Source of the DNA: Caldilineaceae bacterium SB0661_bin_32
Lineage (GTDB): Bacteria; Chloroflexota; Anaerolineae; Caldilineales; Caldilineaceae
Length of the DNA: 46,185 bases
Direction: 5' to 3'
Assembly (NCBI GenBank): GCA_009841235.1
Contig: VXMH01000003.1
Coordinates: 1 to 46,185 of the forward strand
Below, piece by piece: positions 26,488-33,323 of this stretch (position 1 is the stretch's first letter; each line of letters starts with the position of its first letter). Below the pieces are notes generated by a model that worked only from the letters and a program-made list of their open reading frames with translations, was not told the DNA's origin and made no database searches. The position numbers and the translations under genes were made by a program.

Positions 26488-27588
26488 TTAGAAGTGCCCT
26501 TCGTCCCTTAACATGTACAGCTGCGATGAACGGTCGGCCAGCGGCAGCTTCACCGGAACGTTCCCCTGTCGCTGCGACTCGTAAATGCCCATCACCATCT
26601 CCAGCGAGGTCACCCCATCCTCTCCGTTCGAGCTCGGTTCCCCCCCATCCTCGATGCAGCGCACCAGCTCCTCGACCGCCAGCTGGATCGAGCTGGCCTC
26701 TTCGATTTCCGGAAAGGGCCGCGGCTCCAGCGTGAACCACTCAATCCGAGAGTCCGGCTCATTCAGGCGGTCGGTGGTATCCACACCCAGCAGCCACTGG
26801 TTGCCCGCATATTCCAGGCTGATTACGCCATCTGTACCTTGCAGCTCAAGTCCGAACCTCGCATACCGGGTCAACTCGTTGGCCATGCAGACCGCGCTGA
26901 CCCCCGAGTGGAAGCTGAAGATCGCATCGCTGATATCCTCCACGCGAAACTCATGGCGGCGGCGCCGGTGCGCCGTGCCGACGACCGATTTGACATCGCC
27001 CGCATAGATTCGGAAGAGGTCCATCGTATGCACCGCGTCGTGGATCAGCGGCCCCTCTTCGTCCGCGGTCCACGCCGGAAACGGCTTCACTCCCTGGCAG
27101 ATGCCCAGCATTGAAATCAGTTCACCAATGGCGCCGTCATCGAGCATCTCCTTCGCCTTGATGAAGGCCGGGTTCCAGCGCCGGGAATGGTTCACCGACA
27201 GCACGCAGCCCGTGCTCCGGCAGGCCGCCACAATCGCGTCCCCATCCTCCAAACTCAGCGCCAGCGGCTTTTCACACAGAATGCCCTTCGCCCCGTTTTC
27301 GACTGCGGCCTCGACGATGTCCCGGTGCAGCCCCGGATGCGTCGCCACGCACACGATATCCAGCTTCTCCTGTTCCAGCATTTGCCGGTAGTCCAGGTAA
27401 AGCGCGTCCACATCCCACATTCGCCCGAAGACCTGCAGATGCTCATTGCCCCGGCTCGCGCCCGCGACAAGCTCCGTCTGCGCGCACACCGCCAGCCCGC
27501 CCGCATGCGTCAGCGGCGTAGGCGGGTCCGTTTCCCAAAGAGTGCCAATGCGGCCGCAACCAACCAGTCCGGCGCGATAGGTATTCAT
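26488..27588 (-). CDS. Gfo/Idh/MocA-family oxidoreductase
   Basis: A 366-residue NAD(P)-dependent sugar or cyclitol dehydrogenase. The Rossmann fold starts with RAGLVGCGRIGTLWE, then VATHPGLHRD, the EKP motif CEKPLALSLEDGDAI with the catalytic Lys, and NHSRRWNPAF. The C-terminal alpha/beta domain includes GPLIHDAVHTMDLFRIYAG, whose His is typically catalytic, and GTDGVISLEY. AAAGGAAACTC precedes ATG 27588; the open frame to 27660 has no start support. It is the first gene of the operon Gfo/Idh, glycosidase-like, SDR, M81. Pairing with a glycosidase-like protein recalls oxidative attack on sugars before cleavage, but this is inference. Confidence 0.88.
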   Translation of the reverse strand: MNTYRAGLVGCGRIGTLWETDPPTPLTHAGGLAVCAQTELVAGASRGNEHLQVFGRMWDVDALYLDYRQMLEQEKLDIVCVATHPGLHRDIVEAAVENGAKGILCEKPLALSLEDGDAIVAACRSTGCVLSVNHSRRWNPAFIKAKEMLDDGAIGELISMLGICQGVKPFPAWTADEEGPLIHDAVHTMDLFRIYAGDVKSVVGTAHRRRRHEFRVEDISDAIFSFHSGVSAVCMANELTRYARFGLELQGTDGVISLEYAGNQWLLGVDTTDRLNEPDSRIEWFTLEPRPFPEIEEASSIQLAVEELVRCIEDGGEPSSNGEDGVTSLEMVMGIYESQRQGNVPVKLPLADRSSQLYMLRDEGHF

Positions 27589-27675
27589 GAGTTTCCTTTC
27601 TGTGAATTTCTGAGGTATTCCTGTCGAAGGTCTTTCGTTTCGCTCAGGAAGACTGCGCAAGCGGTAGTTTTCGAT

Positions 27676-28158
27676 TCAACTCCTGAGGGCAAGAGCCAGA
27701 TTCCCTGGGCGATTACAACGCGCGATTTTGACAGTCAGTCGTTGGCCCCGAAAGATTACTTTGAGTCGGTTTAGTGTTCGGAGCTGCTTTGGATGGATTC
27801 GTTTGCCATAGAACAGGATCGGAAGGCAATCGGATTCAATACCTTGCAACGCAACGCGTATAGCGAAGTTTGCACCCTGCTGTAACTGCTCATGCACTTC
27901 CGAAGCATTAACATTGCCCCCCTTCAATTCCGTTGGAACTGTGACGAGTTTTCCGTCAGAATCGAACAGGAAGAGGATTAGGTCACAGCGACTTCCTTCA
28001 AACTCTTTGGCTGGAAAGGCAAGATCTGCGTCCACAGTGATACGCTGTGAAGGTACTCCATCCAGGTATACCCTGCAACCCTCACGTCTGTGCGACCGGC
28101 TAAGGTTCTCTTCTCCTATTCTGGACCTGATCGTGTCAAGGACTTCACTCCTGCTCAC
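27676..28158 (-). CDS. Small PD-(D/E)XK nuclease-like protein, partner of the ATPase
   Basis: A 160-residue protein. D59 (SRCDLILFLFD) ends a strand and, 18 residues later, E77-x-K79 (PTELKGG) follows on the next strand, then a helix with EVHEQLQQG (91-95): the order D...ExK...QL is that of RecB/Cas4-type PD-(D/E)XK nucleases. Its real function is unproven and I do not recognise a named family. GTG 28158 overlaps the upstream ATPase stop by 14 bases and is preceded by AGGAG inside that gene, so translation is coupled. With the ATPase this forms a two-gene module set in lower-GC DNA between catabolic and MFS genes. Alternative: an uncharacterised DUF with no nuclease activity. Confidence 0.6.
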   Translation of the reverse strand: MSRSEVLDTIRSRIGEENLSRSHRREGCRVYLDGVPSQRITVDADLAFPAKEFEGSRCDLILFLFDSDGKLVTVPTELKGGNVNASEVHEQLQQGANFAIRVALQGIESDCLPILFYGKRIHPKQLRTLNRLKVIFRGQRLTVKIARCNRPGNLALALRS

Positions 28159-29728
28159 GCGCAGCGGCTCCTGCTAGTTCCTGGAACTGGTTTTGCAGGG
28201 CCGCTGATCGGTTATAGAGTGCTTCGGCCACTCCTTCATACTCCTCCGGCTCGATTCCTTCGCTGCGATCAAATGGTATCTCCTCAATTGTCGAACCCGA
28301 AGAGCCGTCATTTTCTCGGAACAACCAGACGCCAACTTCACTGGGCAGAAGCGCACTGGATTCGGCCTGAACGCTCTCATGTTTTTCCGAAATTTCCTCC
28401 AGCTCCCCCTCTCGCATCAGGTTTGCGATCTCCATGAGAAGCCAGTCGCTGTGGGTTGTTACAATTACCTTCACCCCAGCGCGAACGAGGCGAGCCAAGG
28501 TCCTTGCCATCTGTGTCTGGGCAGCAGGATGGAGATGTGCTTCAGGTTCCTCGATGATGAGCATGTCGCCTGGGGATATTGCGCCGCGCAGAAACAGTAC
28601 AACGGGCGCAAGTTCTGACACCATAGATGATGCCCGTGTCAGACGAATGTCCTCCTCGGTCTCCCGTGGCCGGTAGACAAACTCCGGATATCCCCCGGCC
28701 ATGGATCGATTCGACCTAATCTGCCCTGCAAGTGTTTCTCGCTCTAAGGCATCCGCGGCATTGGCCACTGAACCCTTGCTGCTACGGTCTTCGTCCAAGA
28801 GGATCAGCTTTTGCATGAAATCTGACATCACGCCAGAAAATGTAGGGAGTTCTGGAAAGCGCTCCATTCCGACGCGAGTTGTCCGCGCTACCAAAGAGCT
28901 GGCGATAACGCGATGGCTCTGCATTATTCCACTACGGGCGGCCGGCAAGTAGTGAGTTTCACCATACCAGCCCGCAGCACTAGCGAGGTGCTTTTCAAAA
29001 GAGTCAAGAAGAAAAGGGCTTGTTATCCAAGCATCTTCTCTGAGAGAGTCCTCAAGCAATTGTTGAAATTGCTGCAGTTCTCGCCTGATTCCTAGCTCTT
29101 CAGCCGACCATCCTTTTGGAAGAAGTACAATGTCTTCAATCTTGCCACCTGTAGATAAACCTGAATCAGTAACACACAACGCGTATTTCCACAGTTCTTG
29201 CTTCGTCTCGCTGACCTTAAGGGAAATCTCCATTTTTGTGCTTGCGGGAAGCCGAACCAGATCGGAATATGATTCGAGATCGAAGCAGCGCTCCAGTTCA
29301 TCTCCAATGAATTCACCCAAGGAATAAGGATCTCCTATGGTGATCCAGGCGGTATCTTGCAGATTAATGGGAAAGTCCGAGAATGTGAACTGTCTACCCT
29401 CCGCGTCCAATTTTGCCCTAAAATCTTGGATATCCTCTTCCTTGTTAAAGGTGTATTCACCTGGCAGGTTGAAATCCAAACTAAAAAAGGGACGCCTTTC
29501 ATGATCTATAACCGGAAGCCGACGAAAACCACCCATGATCCGCCGCAAGGCATAAACCAAAACGGCAAAGTAAGTCTTTCCCGTGTTGCTGGGACCAACA
29601 AGAACTGTCAAAGGGCGTAAGTCTACGGCCCCACTCTCGATAGGCCCGAAGTTGCTCACCGAAACGTGGAAGTCCGGCTGGCCTCCCCAATGAAGACCAC
29701 GGACTTCGGTAGTTTCGTGTTCGCACAT
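28145..29728 (-). CDS. AAA/ABC-type ATPase (RecF/OLD/SMC-like head), candidate defence protein
   Basis: A 527-residue soluble ATPase. N-terminal FHVSVSNFGPIESGAVDLRPL leads to Walker A GPSNTGKT (45-52); a long middle region (about 80-340) contains HYLPAARSGIMQSHR, usual in this AAA group; the signature ASSMVSELAPVVLFL (366-380) precedes Walker B MLIIEEPEAHLHP (389-401) and the H-loop TTHSD (424-428). No TOPRIM domain follows, so it is not a full OLD/GajA nuclease. AGGAG lies seven bases before ATG 29728. The small downstream protein with an ExK motif is the likely partner. Codon and base composition look lower in GC than neighbours, suggesting transfer. Role as an anti-phage system is inference. 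Confidence 0.75.
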   Translation of the reverse strand: MCEHETTEVRGLHWGGQPDFHVSVSNFGPIESGAVDLRPLTVLVGPSNTGKTYFAVLVYALRRIMGGFRRLPVIDHERRPFFSLDFNLPGEYTFNKEEDIQDFRAKLDAEGRQFTFSDFPINLQDTAWITIGDPYSLGEFIGDELERCFDLESYSDLVRLPASTKMEISLKVSETKQELWKYALCVTDSGLSTGGKIEDIVLLPKGWSAEELGIRRELQQFQQLLEDSLREDAWITSPFLLDSFEKHLASAAGWYGETHYLPAARSGIMQSHRVIASSLVARTTRVGMERFPELPTFSGVMSDFMQKLILLDEDRSSKGSVANAADALERETLAGQIRSNRSMAGGYPEFVYRPRETEEDIRLTRASSMVSELAPVVLFLRGAISPGDMLIIEEPEAHLHPAAQTQMARTLARLVRAGVKVIVTTHSDWLLMEIANLMREGELEEISEKHESVQAESSALLPSEVGVWLFRENDGSSGSTIEEIPFDRSEGIEPEEYEGVAEALYNRSAALQNQFQELAGAAAREQE

Positions 29729-29777
29729 TTTGAGGCTCCTGTCTTCCCCAATTCGTTAATCTTCCCCGAGCGCATTT

Positions 29778-29800
29778 GAGTGTTTGGCTTAACCACACTC
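29778..29800. promoter_or_regulatory. Inverted repeat upstream of the ATPase gene
   Basis: GAGTGT (29778-29783) and ACACTC (29795-29800) are exact 6-bp arms, 11-bp spacer, about 50 bp before the ATPase start. It may be an operator. No clear promoter hexamers were found; the remaining 200 bp to the MFS gene hold no gene I can support. Confidence 0.3.
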
Positions 29801-30013
29801 ATTACGAGCCGGCGGTCCTTGCACTGTGACAACTGCTCAGTTTGAATTCAAATGGTCCGTACTCGTTCATTTCATTAAACGTGCGCCTCGCACTCCCCGT
29901 GTGCTGTCTTACCGCCTTCAACACTTGGTCTTGAGACGAAAGTGCTGCTCCAGATGCTGCCATACTACCAGTCCACGTAGGCGGTGGACAAGTCATTCCA
30001 AAGGAGGCAATTA

Positions 30014-31312
30014 TCACACCCGCGAGATCCGCCGTCGGAACGGCCACCGGTAGCGCAACCTCTGCCGCTCCCTGTACTCCTCGTCCCCCGGCGTCGGCGC
30101 CGTGACCCGCCCAAACATGACCCAACCCATTACCAGGAAAACAACACTCAACAAAAAGACTGCGCTGTGCGGCGCACCCAGACGCAGCAGTCCAACCGTC
30201 ACCAGCGGCGCCACCAGTCCCCGCAGCCCCACCACAGTCGACTGAATCGCCGCATACTCCGTCACCCTCTCCGGGTCCGCCAGCTGGATTCCCGCGCTGA
30301 TCCGCCCCAGCTCGAAGCCGGCCATCCCCAGACCCCGCGCAATAGCCGACGGCAGCAACATCCACAGGCTCTGTGCTGACATGTAGGTGAGCGGCGTCAC
30401 GATTGATATCGCCGAGATAGCCCGTACCACAAACAGACCGCCCCGCTTGTCGATCGTCCGCCCCCATAGAAGATAGCTGAAAAACCAGGTTAAGGACTCC
30501 ACCAATCCCAGGAGTCCAATCTCCGAATAGGAGAGCTGCAGACGGTCCACCTGCACAACCGGATACAGCGGCCAGCTCAGCAGCCCGCCCAGCCCAAACA
30601 GCGAGTAACTGAGCAGATAGATGGCGAAATTTCTGTCGCCGCGCACGATCTGCCACAGATCGGAGAACGCCTTCGTCTGGCGGGGCGGCAATTCCCCCTC
30701 GTCGAGGTCAATGCGCGTGAAGAGATACGTGGCCAGAATGCCAAAGAGCGCCCCGATAGGGAAGAGCACCTGGTACCCCACCCTGTCCAGTGCCCACCCT
30801 GCCAGCGGCGTGACAAGGAGAATGACGGAAACGCGCCCCATGCGCACCGTCGACATCACTTTACCCCGCCCGCTCTCGGGATAAATCTTCTGGATCACAC
30901 GCGTATAGGCCGGGATAGTAAACGCTTCCAGCAGCCAGAACACAATGCCGATCGCCATCAGCTGCGTCGCGCCCGTCACGAACGCCGTCAGCAAGAACAG
31001 CGACCGCCCCAGCAGCCAGCAGAAAACGATGATGTTGATCGTTCGCCGCCGCCGCATCAACACGATGCTGAACGACGTGAAGACCGACCCTACAAAGAGA
31101 AGTGCCGTATACAGCGCCAGCATATCGACGCTGGCGCCCATACGGCGCAGCACAACCTGCGTGAACGGCATGATACAGGCATAAAAAACGCCGTAGGCCA
31201 GCGACATCGAAAGCTCGATATGCATGACCCGGCGTACAGTGGGCGACAGTGATCCGGCAAGGGCCGTCTCAACCCAAATGACGGTTCGGCTCAGTAATTC
31301 TTTTGTCTTCAT
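30014..31312 (-). CDS. Major facilitator superfamily transporter
   Basis: A 432-residue inner-membrane protein with about 12 hydrophobic spans in two halves, for example LSMSLAYGVFYACIMPFTQVVL, ALYTALLFVGSVFTSFSIVL, TPLAGWALDRVGYQVLFPIGALFGILA and YLLWGRTIDKRGG. The MFS A-like loops D-RVGYQ and TIDKRGG (first and second halves) fit the family. Substrate is not predictable; the sequence does not resemble sugar-specific MFS patterns closely. ATG 31312 is chosen because GGAG lies five bases upstream. The terminal segment is Arg-rich (RERQRLRYRWPFRRRISRV). It stands alone next to the ATPase/nuclease-like module. Confidence 0.82.
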   Translation of the reverse strand: MKTKELLSRTVIWVETALAGSLSPTVRRVMHIELSMSLAYGVFYACIMPFTQVVLRRMGASVDMLALYTALLFVGSVFTSFSIVLMRRRRTINIIVFCWLLGRSLFLLTAFVTGATQLMAIGIVFWLLEAFTIPAYTRVIQKIYPESGRGKVMSTVRMGRVSVILLVTPLAGWALDRVGYQVLFPIGALFGILATYLFTRIDLDEGELPPRQTKAFSDLWQIVRGDRNFAIYLLSYSLFGLGGLLSWPLYPVVQVDRLQLSYSEIGLLGLVESLTWFFSYLLWGRTIDKRGGLFVVRAISAISIVTPLTYMSAQSLWMLLPSAIARGLGMAGFELGRISAGIQLADPERVTEYAAIQSTVVGLRGLVAPLVTVGLLRLGAPHSAVFLLSVVFLVMGWVMFGRVTAPTPGDEEYRERQRLRYRWPFRRRISRV

Positions 31313-32108
31313 CTTTGCTCCAGCCTCGGGCACCACCAACGCCTGGCGTCTTGCGTGCGACCTGTTCTCAGAAATCTACTTTCGGACCGGAGCGTCCTAC
31401 AAGCGACAACGGGCGAACTCGTCCCAAAATTCAACAACCCGGCCCGCCTCCATGGCGGCGCCGGACATAACCAGTACCGTATCACAGACCCAGACAGACG
31501 CCAACCGAATCGAGCCTCCGACAGGCAGTAACTTTCCCACTATCCCGGCGCAAGCCTCCTGACGGCCCGCTCCGTCTCTGACAACCTTTCACTGACCACT
31601 GGCCGCTGTCGTTCTCCCAGGGCAATCGCATCCAATCTGGTTTGCCGACATTGCCGAAGTTAGTCAGAGGGTCCACGAAGAGGATGCTCAAGTAACAGAC
31701 ATAGAGCCTACATGAGGGCAGGCACAAGGCCTGCCCCTACCGGAGGTTAGAGGGGGATGGGGAGAGGCGGCGCGTGCGGCGTGTTCAAGGGCAGGCACAA
31801 GGCCTGCCCCTACCGGAGGTTAGAGGGGGATAGGGAGAGGCGGCGCGTGCGGCGTGTGCAAGGGCAGGCACAAGGTCTGGCGCTACATTTCGGGCAGCCT
31901 CCCAAGAAATTGACGCAATAAGATGCAATTGCCCTGAACGTTCTCCCCAGTGAGTTGACAATGAGGGCATTTGCGAGTAGCCTAGTCGCGGGGTGCAGGC
32001 AAGCGAATTCACCCACCGTACGCAGTTCATGGAACGCGGCAAAGTACCAATACCTGCGCTGTTCAAACCACCCTCTACACGTCGCGAAAGTTAATCCAGA
32101 AAACAGTG
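31313..32108. other. 796-bp region between MFS and the ABC operon
   Basis: No gene is seen. It holds the 73-bp tandem repeat at 31715-31885, a copy of the CTGACCACTGGCCGCTG intergenic motif (31592-31608), and otherwise unremarkable sequence. Frames here are short and lack ribosome sites. Confidence 0.5.
31715..31885. repeat. 73-bp tandem repeat (two full units and a partial third)
   Basis: Units start at 31715, 31788 and 31861. Each begins with a near palindrome, GGGCAGGC-acaag-GCCTGCCC (8-bp arms), followed by CTACCGGAGG and GGCGGCGCGTGCGGCGTG. Units 1 and 2 differ at only a few positions; the third stops after about 25 bp with changes. Similar GGGCAGG...CCTGCCC palindromes are common dispersed repeats in several bacterial groups. 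A weak resemblance occurs at 95-165. Confidence 0.85.
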
Positions 32109-33323
32109 ATGTCTGCCTCACATTCAAAGAGCCTCAGCGCTCGCTTCCGCCCTTCGTACACCCTACTACTGCTCCTGCCGTTGCTTGCGTCTGCCATCGC
32201 CGGCTGCCTCACCCCCGTACGCGCCGTACCCACGCCGACGCCCTGGCCCACGCCGGTGCCCTCGGAGCAGAAGAGATATACTGTAACCCGCGGCACGATC
32301 GAAGACCGCTTCCAGGTCATCGCCGAAGTCGCTCCTCTACGCTGGGAGCCCCTCGCATTCGCCGTCGACGGGAAACTGGGCTCCGTCCTGGTCAACGAAG
32401 GGGAGCAGGCTGAAGAGGGCCAGATCCTCGCAGAGCTCATCATGCCCGACCTGCTCGAACAGCTGGAGCAGGCCCGGCTCGACCTGTCCAGGGCCGAAAG
32501 CGTCCTCTGGGTCTATGAAAACGAACTGACCTTCGATCTCGAAAGAGCCCAGCTGGAGGCCCGCCGCGCCGAGCTGCTCCTGCAACACGCCCGCGAGGCC
32601 GGCGACACAAACGAGATCGCCCTCCAGGAAGTGGCGCTCGATCTGGCGCAAGTGAACCTGCGGGAAATCGAGAGCCGGGTCGACCCATCCCTCGAACAGG
32701 CGGTTGCCCGCGCCAAACTGGCTGTGGCCGCCCTCGAACGGCAGGTCGAGGAACGCCGCATCCGTGCGCCCTTTTCCGGTCAGGTTGTCGCCGTCGGCAT
32801 CGGCCTCAACAGCATGCGCGGCCCCCTGGAACCTCCCCAGCGCCGCGCCGACGTTCCCGCCTTCTCGCCTTTCATCGTCATCGTCGAGCCGGATCCCGTC
32901 GAGTTGATCGTCTCCAGCCAGGCCGCACGCGTCTCCGATCTCGTCATCGGCCAGGAGGTCACCGCAATCCATCGTTGGGCGCAGGATGAGCCGTTTCCCG
33001 TGCACGTCGCCCAATTGCCCACCATCTCGTCGGGAGATCGTTTCATACCCGGCTTTCCGGGCTCCATCCACCTCACCGTAGAAGGTGAAACGCCCCCGCT
33101 CGTCGCCGGCGAATTCATCAACATCGAAGTCGTCGCCGCCGTGCGTGACAATACGCTCCTGCTGCCCGACGCGGCTGTGCGCCGTTTCGGCGGCCGCACC
33201 TTTGTCGTCGTCCAGGATGGTGACCGCCAGCGCCGCATCGACATCCGTACCGGTCTCGAGAGCCAGGGTATGGTCGAGGTGCTGGAAGGTCTCGAAGAGG
33301 GCGACGTCATTCTAGGTCGATAG
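32109..33323 (+). CDS. Lipoprotein membrane-fusion/adaptor protein (HlyD/MacA-like)
   Basis: A 404-residue protein anchored by a lipobox: a hydrophobic leader ends IAGC with C33 as the lipidated residue. A Pro/Thr-rich spacer (PTPTPWPTPVP) follows, then a barrel/lipoyl half (AFAVDGKLGSVLVNEGEQAEEGQILAEL), a coiled-coil hairpin (about 115-200, rich in Leu/Glu/Arg), the second lipoyl half (RIRAPFSGQVVAVGI) and a C-terminal beta barrel (NTLLLPDAAVRR). This is the layout of adaptor proteins that join ABC or RND pumps to the envelope. ATG 32109 (or GTG 32106) starts it. It ends 0 bp before the FtsX-like permease, so the three following genes form one operon. Confidence 0.87.
   Translation: MSASHSKSLSARFRPSYTLLLLLPLLASAIAGCLTPVRAVPTPTPWPTPVPSEQKRYTVTRGTIEDRFQVIAEVAPLRWEPLAFAVDGKLGSVLVNEGEQAEEGQILAELIMPDLLEQLEQARLDLSRAESVLWVYENELTFDLERAQLEARRAELLLQHAREAGDTNEIALQEVALDLAQVNLREIESRVDPSLEQAVARAKLAVAALERQVEERRIRAPFSGQVVAVGIGLNSMRGPLEPPQRRADVPAFSPFIVIVEPDPVELIVSSQAARVSDLVIGQEVTAIHRWAQDEPFPVHVAQLPTISSGDRFIPGFPGSIHLTVEGETPPLVAGEFINIEVVAAVRDNTLLLPDAAVRRFGGRTFVVVQDGDRQRRIDIRTGLESQGMVEVLEGLEEGDVILGR

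Noticed and set aside
27676..29728. Assignment to Gabija, Septu, OLD or PARIS
   Set aside because: No TOPRIM, helicase, HNH or DUF4435-like partner is visible, so a named system is not supported.
29802..30656. 284-codon minus-strand frame overlapping the MFS gene
   Set aside because: Gly/Ala-rich out-of-frame reading of the transporter, without membrane pattern.
31715..31885. Possible CRISPR array
   Set aside because: The 73-bp units are contiguous and have no unique spacers; no cas genes are near.
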